Of a stretch of DNA of 64,000 nt, positions 35,512 through 43,771 are shown piece by piece. The notes below the pieces were generated by a model. That model made no database searches. It saw only the letters and a list, made by a program, of their open reading frames with translations, and had not been told where the DNA came from. Every line of letters begins with the position of its first letter. Position 1 is the first letter of the stretch. Made by a program: the position numbers and the translations under genes. Source of the DNA: Heritagella caecorum (GTDB lineage Bacteria > Bacillota > Clostridia > Oscillospirales > Acutalibacteraceae); the NCBI GenBank assembly GCA_904419035.1, contig CAJFQL010000005.1:22423-86422 (forward strand). The letters run 5' to 3'.

Positions 35512-35682
35512 ATGGCATATGTTATTTCTGACGATTGCGTAATGTGTGGTGCTTGTGAATCCGGTTGTCCCGTAGGTGCTATCTCCGAGGGCGATGGCAA
35601 ATATGAGATCAACGCGGATGTGTGCTGCGACTGCGGTGCTTGCGCCAGTGTTTGCCCCGTTGGCGCTCCCCACGAGGCTTAA
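35512..35682 (+). CDS. Small 2[4Fe-4S] ferredoxin
   Basis: A 56-residue clostridial-type ferredoxin with two cluster motifs, CVMCGACESGCP and CCDCGACASVCP, that is, two CxxCxxCxxxCP sets. It is an electron carrier, probably for pyruvate:ferredoxin oxidoreductase or hydrogenase. The gene is too short for many automatic calls. AGTGGAGG stands 8-9 bases before the ATG and its own strong promoter is just upstream. It lies between ricT and trmN6, where B. subtilis has yabA. Confidence 0.96.
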   Translation: MAYVISDDCVMCGACESGCPVGAISEGDGKYEINADVCCDCGACASVCPVGAPHEA

Positions 35683-35758
35683 TCATTACAAAAGCTGAAA
35701 AGGACAGGGTCGGGGGTTTTCCTGGCTCTGTCTTTTTTTCTGCCAAAGGAGGAACAAG

Positions 35759-36523
35759 GTGTCGTCTGGTGCCCTTTTACCCATAGATGCCCGGCGGGAA
35801 CCGCTGGGGAAAAACGCGTTTGTATATGTAACACCCCGCCACAGTTTTAATACCGATACCCTACTTTTGGCCCATTTTTCCATGCCTAAACCCCGGGAAC
35901 GCTGTGCGGATTTGGGTACCGGGTGCGGGGCCATTCCACTGTGGTGGATATCCCGGGGCGCGAAGGGCCCTATCCAGGCGCTGGAACTGCAGGAGGAAGC
36001 CTGCCGTCTGGCCGAAACATCGGTAAAGGAGAACGGTTTTTCTTCCCTGATTTCGGTGCAGCAGGGGGATTTGCGGCAGCCAAAGGAAAACGGATTGCGG
36101 GATTTGGATGTTATCGCCTGTAACCCGCCGTATCAGGCGGCCGGGACCGGGGTGATGAGCGAAACCGTCAGCGATCAGACGGCCCGTCATGAAACAACGT
36201 GCACCCTGGAAGATGTGGCCCGCACGGCCAAAGCGGCGTTGCGCTGGGGCGGCCGGCTGTGTTTATGCCACCGGCCCCACCGGCTGACCGATGCGATCAG
36301 CATATTGCGGGCTTTTTCGCTGGAACCCAAACGGCTGCAGCTGGTGCAGCAGCGGGACGGTAAAGAACCGTTTTTGTTCTTACTGGAGGGCCGCCGGGGC
36401 GGGAAACCGGGAATCCGGCTGCTCCCCACCCTGATTTTGCAGGAAAATGGGCAGGATACGCCGGCCCTGGAGGAAATTTTCGGGGATTACCGGCAAAACC
36501 GCGAAAGGAAAACGAAAGCATGA
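35759..36523 (+). CDS. trmN6: tRNA1(Val) (adenine(37)-N6)-methyltransferase TrmN6/YabB-like
   Basis: SAM-dependent adenine methyltransferase of 254 residues. The Rossmann motif I is CADLGTGCGAIPLW (about residue 47) and the N6-adenine motif NPPY is at about 123 (ACNPPYQAAG). This is the B. subtilis yabB position. The start is GTG 35759, 7-8 bases after AGGAGG. Its stop overlaps the rsmI ATG by 4 bases. Confidence 0.9.
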   Translation: MSSGALLPIDARREPLGKNAFVYVTPRHSFNTDTLLLAHFSMPKPRERCADLGTGCGAIPLWWISRGAKGPIQALELQEEACRLAETSVKENGFSSLISVQQGDLRQPKENGLRDLDVIACNPPYQAAGTGVMSETVSDQTARHETTCTLEDVARTAKAALRWGGRLCLCHRPHRLTDAISILRAFSLEPKRLQLVQQRDGKEPFLFLLEGRRGGKPGIRLLPTLILQENGQDTPALEEIFGDYRQNRERKTKA

Positions 36524-37359
36524 GCGGAACGTTATATATTGTGGGAACACCCATTGGAAATTTGGGGGATTTATCGCCCCGGGCGGTGGAGATCCTTCAG
36601 AGCGTGGATTTTATTGCCGCCGAAGATACCCGGGTAACCCTGAAACTTCTGAACCATTTTGGCATTAAAAAGCCCATGGTCAGCTATTTTGAGCACAATA
36701 AATACGAGCGGGGCGAAATCATTTGCCAAAGGCTCCAACAGGGTGAGGATGCGGCGCTGGTGAGCGACGCCGGGATGCCGGCAATCAGCGACCCCGGGGA
36801 AATGCTGGTGAGCCAATGCGCCCAGCAGGGCATCCCGGTACTGGCGGTGCCCGGCCCCAGCGCGGTGGTCACGGCGCTGGCGGTCAGCGGGCTGCCCACC
36901 GGCCGGTTTGCATTTGAAGGGTTTTTGACCACCAATAAAAAGGGCCGCCGCGACCATTTGCAGTCGCTGCGGCATGATACCCACACCCTGATTTTTTATG
37001 AAGCCCCCCACAAATTGCGCACGACGCTACAGGATTTGTATGAGAACCTGGGCGACCGGCGCATTGCGCTGGTGCGGGAACTAACGAAAATCCACGAAGA
37101 AGTGCGGCGTACCACACTGTCGCAGGCGATCGCATATTATGCCGACAATCCCCCTCGGGGCGAATTTGTACTGGTGGTGGAAGGCGCAGCGGCCGGGAAA
37201 TCGGACGGCGAAGAAATGAGTGTAGAACAAGCTGTGAACCTGGCAAAGGAACGGATGCAGCAGGGCCTTTCGGCCGCAGCGGCTGCGAAAGAAGTGGCGG
37301 CCCTGACCGGGTACCGAAAAAATGAGATTTACCGGCAACTGGGGCATTCATCGGAATAA
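36520..37359 (+). CDS. rsmI: 16S rRNA (cytidine(1402)-2'-O)-methyltransferase
   Basis: Tetrapyrrole-methylase-fold enzyme that 2'-O-methylates C1402 of 16S rRNA. The 279 residues start SGTLYIVGTPIGNLGDLSPRA and contain EDTRVTLKLLNHFGI, SDAGMPAISDPG and VPGPSAVVTALAVSGLPTGRF, all diagnostic. It is coupled to trmN6 and ends at a very strong terminator. Confidence 0.95.
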   Translation: MSGTLYIVGTPIGNLGDLSPRAVEILQSVDFIAAEDTRVTLKLLNHFGIKKPMVSYFEHNKYERGEIICQRLQQGEDAALVSDAGMPAISDPGEMLVSQCAQQGIPVLAVPGPSAVVTALAVSGLPTGRFAFEGFLTTNKKGRRDHLQSLRHDTHTLIFYEAPHKLRTTLQDLYENLGDRRIALVRELTKIHEEVRRTTLSQAIAYYADNPPRGEFVLVVEGAAAGKSDGEEMSVEQAVNLAKERMQQGLSAAAAAKEVAALTGYRKNEIYRQLGHSSE

Positions 37360-37365
37360 AAAGAA

Positions 37366-37405
37366 AGAAGGGAGCGAAAAGCCGAAGCTTTTCGCTCCCT
37401 TCTTT
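37366..37405 (+). terminator. Terminator after rsmI
   Basis: A perfect 17-base stem (37366-37382 / 37387-37403) with a CGAA tetraloop followed by T's; the strongest hairpin in this part of the window. About 220 bases of AT-rich sequence without a recognised element follow up to 37628. Confidence 0.95.
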
Positions 37406-37628
37406 TATGAGAAGAGGAGGGATTGCAAATCCATACAAAACAGCCTTAAAGGTTATAGAAAATAAAAGGCTTCAAACAACCAAAAAGTCAAGGGGCTGCG
37501 CTTTTCTTCACACGAAAAAAGACAAGTTCTACTCCGGTTTTATTGTACCATACAGAGCGGAAAAAGCAACAAAAATCAGGAAAAAAGAGTGCGTTCTCCC
37601 GTTTTAAAATGGAAAACATGCATGTTCC

Positions 37629-38144
37629 TTACGTGCCATCTGTCAGTAACGTGATCGCCCGCTGGTACAAGTCCTCTTGATTCATAAAAGTAGGATAGCA
37701 GCCGGATAACGCGCCATCTTCTTCCCGGTACAGGAAGAGCCCCTGTTCGGTCAGTACCATGTGGTCAAAGCTATCCTGCCCGTGCATGTGAGAGGACCAA
37801 CTTTCGTCCCCGGTAAAGCGTGTGCAGTTTTTTGTTAAGACCACTTCAACGCAGCCGTCCAGATGGGCCGCGGTGCGGTCTTCTGCAACTGCTTCCCGGG
37901 AGGCGCACATCAGGTCATCCCGCAGGGTTTCGCTGGCAAACAGCTGAGAAAACGCTTCGATTTTGTCCGGGTCCGATACCCGGGCGATTTCTTTATCCCC
38001 TTGATAGACCACCAGTTCGGCAATGTTGGCATCGCCAAAGTCCAGACCTTTGGCCGCGGAATAATAAACCCAGGAATAACCGCCCAGCAGCGCGGCCAGT
38101 AGTATGGCGAAAACACCGAATGTGATCCATAGCTTCTTTTTCAT
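37629..38144 (-). CDS. Small membrane-anchored protein of unknown function
   Basis: A 171-residue protein with a basic start and one membrane helix (about 5-25, LWITFGVFAILLAALLGGY), then an outside domain of about 140 residues. No known motif was found. Four cysteines lie in the outside domain (CASREAV, GCVEVVL, NCTRF, GCYPTF) and might form disulfides. It has its own promoter and lies convergent with rsmI. An unbroken frame, own ribosome site (GGGGGA) and promoter support a real gene. Confidence 0.68.
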   Translation of the reverse strand: MKKKLWITFGVFAILLAALLGGYSWVYYSAAKGLDFGDANIAELVVYQGDKEIARVSDPDKIEAFSQLFASETLRDDLMCASREAVAEDRTAAHLDGCVEVVLTKNCTRFTGDESWSSHMHGQDSFDHMVLTEQGLFLYREEDGALSGCYPTFMNQEDLYQRAITLLTDGT

Positions 38145-38247
38145 AAAAATGTCCCCCTTTCAACCTGTTTTGGGATTTAATGCACCATTGTATCTTTGTA
38201 AAAAGCCCAGGGTTGTTTTTTAAACGGACGGGTTCTACACTAGTTTC

Positions 38248-38276
38248 ATTGTACCCGACGGGTATCTGAAAAGCAA
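38248..38276 (-). promoter_or_regulatory. Promoter of the small membrane protein gene
   Basis: On the minus strand TTGCTT (38276-38271), 17-base spacer, TACAAT (38253-38248), about 104 bases before the start codon at 38144. Confidence 0.55.
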
Positions 38277-38385
38277 TAAGAATCAGGAAATAAGAGCACA
38301 GAAGCCACTTCCCTTTTCTCTCATAGGTAAGCTGCATAAAATAGAAGCCATAGACGGCTTTTTTCGCGGGAACGGAGCGGACACC

Positions 38386-38414
38386 TTGCGCAAAGCCGGC
38401 AAATCCCCTATAAT
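38386..38414 (+). promoter_or_regulatory. ychF promoter
   Basis: TTGCGC (38386-38391), 17-base spacer, perfect TATAAT (38409-38414), 44 bases before the ychF ATG. Confidence 0.72.
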
Positions 38415-38457
38415 AAAAGGAGAGTCCGCAAAAGAAGAGAAAGGTCGTAACAATACT

Positions 38458-39552
38458 ATGAAATTAGGGATCGTGGGTCTGCCCAATGTGGGCAAGAGCA
38501 CCCTGTTTAACGCCATTACCAACGCCGGCGCCCAGTCGGCCAACTACCCGTTCTGCACCATCGAACCCAATGTGGGCGTGGTAGCCGTACCGGACAAGCG
38601 GCTGGATAAACTGCGCGATATGTATGAACCGAATAAGTATACCCCCGCTACTATCGAATTCGTGGACATTGCCGGACTGGTGCGCGGTGCTTCCAAGGGC
38701 GAAGGGCTGGGCAACAAATTTTTGGCCAATATCCGGGAAGTGGATGCCATTGTCCATGTGGTACGCTGCTTTGAAAATGACGATATTATCCACGTGGAAG
38801 GCAGCATCGACCCTGCCCGGGATATTGAAACCATTGACCTGGAACTGATCCTGTCGGATATGGAAGTGCTGGAACGCCGTATTGATAAAACCCGCAAAAT
38901 GCTCAAAGCCGACAAAAAATACCAGGATGAACTGGATTTTTACCTGCGGGTCAAAGAAGCGCTGGATGCCGGGCAGAGTGCCCGTAGCGTATCTTGCACG
39001 GAAGAAGAAGCGGCGTGGCTGTCGTCGGTATCGCTGCTGACCAATAAACCCATTCTGTTTGCCGCGAATATGAGCGAAGACGATTTTTCCGGCGATGTGG
39101 AACAAAACCACTATTTGCAGCAAGTCAAGGCGATTGCCGAAAAGGAACATGCGGCGGTACTGCCCATTTGTGCCCAGATTGAAGCGGATATTGCCGGGAT
39201 GGATCTGGAAGAAAAAGAACTGTTCCTCGCCGATATGGGTCTGCACGAATCCGGACTGGACCGGCTGATTAACGCCTGTTACAGCCTGTTGGGGCTGATT
39301 TCCTACCTGACGGCAGGTAAGGATGAATGCCGTGCCTGGACCATCACCAAGGGAACCAAAGCACCCCAGGCAGCCGGCAAGATCCATACGGACTTTGAAC
39401 GCGGCTTTATCCGGGCGGATGTGATTTCGTTCGATGATCTGATGGCCTGCGGGACCATGGCGGCGGCCAGAGAAAAAGGGCTGGTGCGCAGCGAAGGCAA
39501 AGAGTACGTGATGCAGGACGGCGACATTGTCCACTTCCTGTTTAACGTGTAA
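38458..39552 (+). CDS. ychF: Ribosome-associated ATPase/GTPase YchF (Obg family)
   Basis: OBG-family P-loop protein that prefers ATP and binds the ribosome. The 364 residues match the family length. Walker A is GLPNVGKSTLFNAIT (residues 6-20), the G2/G3 parts are NYPFCTIEPNVG and DIAGLVRGASKGEGLGNKFL, and the C-terminal TGS-like domain ends GDIVHFLFNV. The frame is open upstream, but family alignment (MKLGIVGLPNVGKS) fixes the start at ATG 38458. Confidence 0.97.
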   Translation: MKLGIVGLPNVGKSTLFNAITNAGAQSANYPFCTIEPNVGVVAVPDKRLDKLRDMYEPNKYTPATIEFVDIAGLVRGASKGEGLGNKFLANIREVDAIVHVVRCFENDDIIHVEGSIDPARDIETIDLELILSDMEVLERRIDKTRKMLKADKKYQDELDFYLRVKEALDAGQSARSVSCTEEEAAWLSSVSLLTNKPILFAANMSEDDFSGDVEQNHYLQQVKAIAEKEHAAVLPICAQIEADIAGMDLEEKELFLADMGLHESGLDRLINACYSLLGLISYLTAGKDECRAWTITKGTKAPQAAGKIHTDFERGFIRADVISFDDLMACGTMAAAREKGLVRSEGKEYVMQDGDIVHFLFNV

Positions 39553-39559
39553 AAAACAA

Positions 39560-39597
39560 AAAATCCCCGTTTTCTTTTCGGAAAACGGGGATTTTCT
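39560..39597. terminator. Bidirectional terminator between ychF and the M29-like peptidase
   Basis: AAAATCCCCGTTTTC (39560-39574) / its complement (39581-39595), 15-base stem with A-run before and T-run after, between convergent genes. Confidence 0.93.
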
Positions 39598-39608
39598 TTC
39601 TTTAGGGG

Positions 39609-40574
39609 TTATTCGCGAATCAGCAGTTGTCCGCCTTCGGCCACTTTGACATCGTCAAAGTACACCGTGGGCCCCAACGCTACAAAATCGATGTGCGACG
39701 GCGCTTTGATGGTGCCGCCGAAAGACGTATTGGTGCCGAATGCTACATGGACGGAACCGTAAATCTTTTCGTCTTCCAAAATCACGCCGGTGAGTTTGGC
39801 CATGGGATTGGTGCCAATCCCCAGTTCCCCGACACAGCGGGACAGTTCATGCTGGGGGATCATGGCTTCCACTTTCGCGGCATTTTTGCCTTCGATCTTC
39901 GTGATATGCCCATTTTCGATGGTAAACACGATAGGATCGGTGGTCATTTCGCCGTCCAGGACAATAGCATCAATGCAGTACGTCCCGTTTGTGGTGCCTT
40001 CCACCGGCGCCGCATAGGCTTCGCCGCTGGGCAGGTTGCCGCTTTCGCCGGGATTCAGATACACGCCCTTGCTGGGTACCCCGGCCCGTCCGGTCAGATC
40101 TAGGTGCAGCTCATGGCCGCCGGCGGTGAGCACCCGCACGTGGTTGGTTTTGGTGAGCAAGTTCGTATACACTTCGGTAATACGGGCCACTTCGCTGTAA
40201 TCGGCACGAATGGGGCCTTCGCTGAACATGCCTTCGGTAATGCCCGGCATGGTAGCGATGCGCACCCCTTTTTTGGCCGCCTGGATCCGGGCGTTGGTAT
40301 GGGTGATGGAATCACAGGTGGGGGCAATGACCACGTCACTTTCCAGCATAGCGGCAGCTACAGCGGCGGGCGGTTCCTGTCCCGATACGCCGCACACCGG
40401 CATTTGCATCAAGACGGGTTTGGCGCCCAAGTCACGGGCTGTTTCATATAGGGCGTCGCCCAGGGGGCGTTTTTCATCGTCCGTCAAAATCAGGACGCGC
40501 TCCCCCGGTTTTAACCCCATGCATTTTTCGTAGATAATTTCGCAGCCTTGGCGAAATTTAGGATCGGTTGCCAT
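39609..40574 (-). CDS. M29-like aminopeptidase family protein
   Basis: A 321-residue protein resembling the C-terminal metal-binding half of M29 (thermophilic) aminopeptidases. Candidate ligands are the Glu in GELGIGTNPMA (about 258), Glu and His in LEDEKIYGSVHVAFG (about 275-285) and His-Asp in PSHIDFVALGP (about 301). It is shorter than classical M29 enzymes (about 410). Related folds include 2,5-dihydroxypyridine dioxygenases, so a peptidase role is probable but not proven. It is the last gene of the DUF1177-AroM-AroM operon. An open frame reaches upstream to 40778 but ATG 40574 is favoured by the family start. Confidence 0.75.
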   Translation of the reverse strand: MATDPKFRQGCEIIYEKCMGLKPGERVLILTDDEKRPLGDALYETARDLGAKPVLMQMPVCGVSGQEPPAAVAAAMLESDVVIAPTCDSITHTNARIQAAKKGVRIATMPGITEGMFSEGPIRADYSEVARITEVYTNLLTKTNHVRVLTAGGHELHLDLTGRAGVPSKGVYLNPGESGNLPSGEAYAAPVEGTTNGTYCIDAIVLDGEMTTDPIVFTIENGHITKIEGKNAAKVEAMIPQHELSRCVGELGIGTNPMAKLTGVILEDEKIYGSVHVAFGTNTSFGGTIKAPSHIDFVALGPTVYFDDVKVAEGGQLLIRE

Positions 40575-40600
40575 GAAGGTTCCTCTTTTCTTCGATATAC

Positions 40601-41323
40601 TTATTCGGCCGTTGGCGCCGTACGCGGCGGCCGTTCTTCTTCGGACAGCAGTTCCGCCGCCGCACAGGCAGCTAACGTGCGGGGCAGCAGCACGGGCAGC
40701 CCGCTCAGCGCCGCTACCCGGGCTTTCATATGCTGCGAAAACCCCATGCAATCCAGGCACACAAACGCGGCCCCGCATCCCCGCAGGGTTTTGGCGGTCT
40801 GTTCAATGGCGGAAAGAGGTCCATAGGGCGACGCATAGGTGATGACCGGCTGTACCCCGCCGCAGCTCCAGCGCTTTTCGGCATCATGGACCTGGTCGCG
40901 GTCGGGTACAATGACGGCGACTTTTCCCCCATCGGCCCACTGGGCGGCGGTAAACTGAAATAGTTTTTGCGGGGCCAAAAGCGGGACCCGATGGGTAAAC
41001 CGGGGAAACTCCCCGGTACACAACAGCAAAATCGCGTCGGCCCCTTCCCCTTCGGCTTTTTCGATACAAGCCTGCAACAAGGGGTTCACGCACCGGCCGG
41101 CAAATTTGGCCTGGCGGCCGTCGCGCATGCGGGACACCAGCACTTCATCCCCCTCCTTGGGAGAAAAACGGGCGGTAACTTCCTCCAGCGTGTACGGATC
41201 CAGCGCGCCGTATTCCACAATGCGGATATCATCGGGTAAGCGGCTGCGTACATCGCCGGTTAAGTCCACCCGGGGCGATTGGCCAATGGTCAAAAGAGCC
41301 AGTGTTTTTTGTCTTATTGCCAT
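40601..41323 (-). CDS. AroM-family protein, copy 1
   Basis: AroM family (PF07302), 240 residues, function unknown despite the name (E. coli aroM lies next to aroL). It starts TLALLTIGQSPRVDLTGDV and has two cysteine motifs, CTGEFPRF (Cys102) and CLDCMGFSQ (Cys189, Cys192). The spacing recalls the two catalytic cysteines of Asp/Glu racemases, about 90 residues apart here. It is about 50% identical by eye to the next gene and separated from it by 34 bases, so it arose by tandem duplication. GGAAG lies before the ATG. Confidence 0.85.
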   Translation of the reverse strand: MAIRQKTLALLTIGQSPRVDLTGDVRSRLPDDIRIVEYGALDPYTLEEVTARFSPKEGDEVLVSRMRDGRQAKFAGRCVNPLLQACIEKAEGEGADAILLLCTGEFPRFTHRVPLLAPQKLFQFTAAQWADGGKVAVIVPDRDQVHDAEKRWSCGGVQPVITYASPYGPLSAIEQTAKTLRGCGAAFVCLDCMGFSQHMKARVAALSGLPVLLPRTLAACAAAELLSEEERPPRTAPTAE

Positions 41324-41357
41324 AACGGGTCGCTTCCTTTCTTCCCTTAGAAGCCGG

Positions 41358-42059
41358 TTACGGCCGGGTGCGTTCCAATGTGGACAGCAGCTCGGCCGCC
41401 ACGGCACAAACCAGCGTGCGGGGCTGCAGCACCGGCAGGCCGCTTTCCTGCTCGACCACGGTCTTCATCTGTTGGGTAAAGCCCATGCAGTCAAAGCACA
41501 CAAATAGGGCTCCGCTGTTTTTTAAGGAAGCAGCCACTTCGCGCAGATGGTCAATGGCATCCATAGCCGGGTACGACGACACCACGATGGGATCGACCCC
41601 CGCCGCTTTCCAGCGGCGGATGCCGTCTTCTACCTGGTCAGGGTCCGGCAAAATAATCGCCACCCGCCCGCCGTCCGCCAGTTGGGCGGCGGTGGTATTT
41701 AAAATCTGCTGGGGCAGGATCAGGGGCACATGGTGTTCAAAATGGGGAAATTCCCCGGTGCACTGCAATAAAATAGCATCAACGCCGTCTTTTTCGGCTT
41801 CAAGAATGCGCTGCTGCAATAGCGGCACAATCTTATGCCCGGCCAGCCGTACCCGCAGCCCGCCCCGCATACCGGAAACCAACACTTCGTCCCCTTCTTT
41901 GGGCGCATAATCACGCAGCACCACTTCGGGGGTGAGATCGTCCAGGGCGCCGTACTGCCGGATCACAATATCGTCCGGCAGGCGGGTGAGCATGTCGTCG
42001 TGTTCCCGTACACAGGGGGTCTGGCCAATGGAAATAATGGCAAGGGTTCTCTTTTTCAT
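41358..42059 (-). CDS. AroM-family protein, copy 2
   Basis: AroM family, 233 residues, tandem paralogue of the downstream gene. It starts RTLAIISIGQTPCVREHDDM and keeps both cysteine motifs, CTGEFPHF (Cys100) and CFDCMGFTQQ (Cys188, Cys191). Copy 1 has RDGRQAKFAGRCV where this copy has RGGLRVRLAGHKI. The two copies may form a heteromer or act on different substrates. It stands 28 bases after the DUF1177 gene in the same operon. Confidence 0.87.
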   Translation of the reverse strand: MKKRTLAIISIGQTPCVREHDDMLTRLPDDIVIRQYGALDDLTPEVVLRDYAPKEGDEVLVSGMRGGLRVRLAGHKIVPLLQQRILEAEKDGVDAILLQCTGEFPHFEHHVPLILPQQILNTTAAQLADGGRVAIILPDPDQVEDGIRRWKAAGVDPIVVSSYPAMDAIDHLREVAASLKNSGALFVCFDCMGFTQQMKTVVEQESGLPVLQPRTLVCAVAAELLSTLERTRP

Positions 42060-42087
42060 GGGACCTGTCTCCTTTCGGACGCTATTT

Positions 42088-43038
42088 TTAGGCGTTGCCC
42101 ATCGTCATGAACTGATCCATGGAGCCATACAGCTTTTTCATCAGGGCCAGTTCTTCCGGATCGTAGAAGCGGCACTTGCCCTGGGTGTAGTATTTGGCCA
42201 CTTCCACCGCGTAACGAGCCGCACTTTCGACATCGTTGCCATGGGAAGCCCCGGTGGCGCACCCGGCAACAGCCTGTTCGACGGTAATGGCTACGCCGAC
42301 AACCGGTGCATGGGTAGCGGTAGCAGGCTGCAGGATGCTGTTCAGATGATGCAAACCGTTGCCATAGGGGGTGATGTCCTGCTGGGCCAGAGCAAACACG
42401 GCGGGCATTTTGCCGGTTACGCGGATCATGGTATCGACCAGGTCATCGCTGACCGCCAGGATGTAGCCATCTTTGACCGTGGGCGAAATGGCAAAGCCGT
42501 TCACATTGATAATTTTGTTGCCTTTGGTGGTGTCAATGGTCAAAATCGCATCCATGCGGGGGTCCACTTCGTATTTGTTCATCGCGACCATATCAATGGG
42601 AGAGCCCATGAACGGAACCGGATCGTGGGGCGCCGTGGGGGCATGGGGGCAAATATGGGTGCAGATAATGGTGTCACCTTCCAGTACATCGCCGTTTTTC
42701 TTCATTTCGGCCACTTTCAGCCCGGCGGTCAAAGCCGCCAGCGCGCCGTCACCATCGGACACAAATCCAATCATTTCGGGACGGGCGCCCAGCCCGCCCA
42801 ACCGGCCGATAATGCCCATGGTGGGCGCCGTGCCGCCGCTGGATTTGCCGTTTTTCCCTTTTACCAGAATGCAGATGCAATCGGTGGTGCCTTTTTTCCC
42901 GTTATCGTCGGTGCCTTCTACCGTGTGGACCGTAACTTCATCGGCCCCGCGTTCCAGCATAAGTTTTTTCACTTCTTCCCCGCAAGCCTGGGGACGGTCT
43001 AGCATGTCGAAAAGTTCCAGCATTTGTCGATACAGCAT
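42088..43038 (-). CDS. DUF1177 protein
   Basis: A 316-residue protein of the DUF1177 family, unknown function. The family commonly occurs with AroM genes and peptide transporters. Conserved-looking segments are GGTAPTMGIIGRLGGLGARP, TIICTHICPHAPTAPHDPVP (a Cys/His cluster that could bind metal) and GCATGASHGNDVESAARYA. It is the first gene of the minus-strand operon with promoter 43205-43233, divergent from the dipeptide ABC transporter. AGGAGG precedes the ATG. Confidence 0.85.
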   Translation of the reverse strand: MLYRQMLELFDMLDRPQACGEEVKKLMLERGADEVTVHTVEGTDDNGKKGTTDCICILVKGKNGKSSGGTAPTMGIIGRLGGLGARPEMIGFVSDGDGALAALTAGLKVAEMKKNGDVLEGDTIICTHICPHAPTAPHDPVPFMGSPIDMVAMNKYEVDPRMDAILTIDTTKGNKIINVNGFAISPTVKDGYILAVSDDLVDTMIRVTGKMPAVFALAQQDITPYGNGLHHLNSILQPATATHAPVVGVAITVEQAVAGCATGASHGNDVESAARYAVEVAKYYTQGKCRFYDPEELALMKKLYGSMDQFMTMGNA

Positions 43039-43204
43039 GAATGGATTCCTCCTATGACGGTATGAAATAGAAATACAGACCGGACTTTTTGAGACATTTG
43101 CAGCCCGGCCCGGGCTTTTGTGCCCTTCTTACATAGAAATAGAGGGGCGCTTTTCCAAAAGGACATTCTCCAAATAGGAAGCCTTTTGGCAAGCCATACC
43201 CCCT

Positions 43205-43233
43205 ATTATAAAAGAGAAAAAGAAAAAGTACAA
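43205..43233 (-). promoter_or_regulatory. Promoter of the DUF1177-AroM-AroM-M29 operon
   Basis: On the minus strand TTGTAC (43233-43228), 17-base spacer, perfect TATAAT (43210-43205), giving a leader of about 160 bases. Confidence 0.65.
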
Positions 43234-43291
43234 GTCATGAAGGAAAAAATATGGCAAAATGCGCAGGAAAGATCATCCAAAGTTTCATAGC

Positions 43292-43305
43292 AGAAACATG
43301 TTTCT
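43292..43305. promoter_or_regulatory. Palindrome, candidate operator
   Basis: AGAAACATGTTTCT, a perfect 14-base palindrome, lies about 20 bases before a TATAAT at 43325-43330. It sits roughly between the two divergent operons and could be bound by a dimeric repressor. Confidence 0.35.
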
Positions 43306-43618
43306 TGCAAAAAACAGAATGCGTTATAATAAAACTGTGCAAAAAAAGAATTTGTTCGTGCATGTTGCTGAAGAATGGGAAGGATATTCAAAATACATGT
43401 TTTTTCATAGAAAGAAAAAAGAGGAAAAAGGCAAGCGGCAGCGTGCAGTTTTGGTATGAAAACCCGAAGAAATGAAATGAATATTCTTTCATTCTGCATC
43501 CCGTACCCGTACGAAAACATGCAAAAAATAGGGCCGAAAAAACAAAAAAACAATGTTTTTTGTTAGAAATAACAAGAAGAAGCGGGTAAAGGTAATATGA
43601 ATTTTTTTAACATTCTTC

Positions 43619-43647
43619 TTGCAAAAACCAAAACGTTCGTCTATAAT
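43619..43647 (+). promoter_or_regulatory. Promoter of the dipeptide transporter operon
   Basis: TTGCAA (43619-43624), 17-base spacer, perfect TATAAT (43642-43647). The leader to the substrate-binding protein gene is about 118 bases. Confidence 0.75.
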
Positions 43648-43771
43648 GTACCTATCGTCCCGTTATCAAGAAAGATGAGCTACCAGAAAATGGGAATAAC
43701 TGGACGATGGAAGAGGTATATTTCCGGAAAACCGGATAATATAAAATTTTGCAAGAAGAGAGGAAACAAAC

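Larger units (their letters stand above)
38145..38457. other. Divergent intergenic region before ychF
   Basis: A 313-base spacer holding back-to-back promoters for the small membrane protein (38248-38276, minus) and for ychF (38386-38414, plus). Nothing else was recognised in it. Confidence 0.5.
43039..43771. other. Long AT-rich intergenic region between the divergent AroM/DUF1177 and Dpp operons
   Basis: A 733-base spacer, the longest in the window. It holds the DUF1177 promoter (43205-43233, minus), the Dpp promoter (43619-43647, plus), and a 14-base perfect palindrome AGAAACATGTTTCT (43292-43305) ahead of a TATAAT (43325-43330). An A/T-rich inverted repeat lies at about 43540-43564. Open frames inside lack ribosome sites and family resemblance. 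The palindrome is a good candidate operator for a shared regulator, none of which lies nearby. Confidence 0.55.

Noticed and set aside
37407..37607. 66-codon frame after the rsmI terminator
   Set aside because: No ribosome site and no recognisable domain; treated as noncoding.
43206..43553. Cys/Phe-rich 115-codon frame on the minus strand in the Dpp spacer
   Set aside because: Composition follows the AT-rich DNA, it overlaps the DUF1177 promoter and has no ribosome site.
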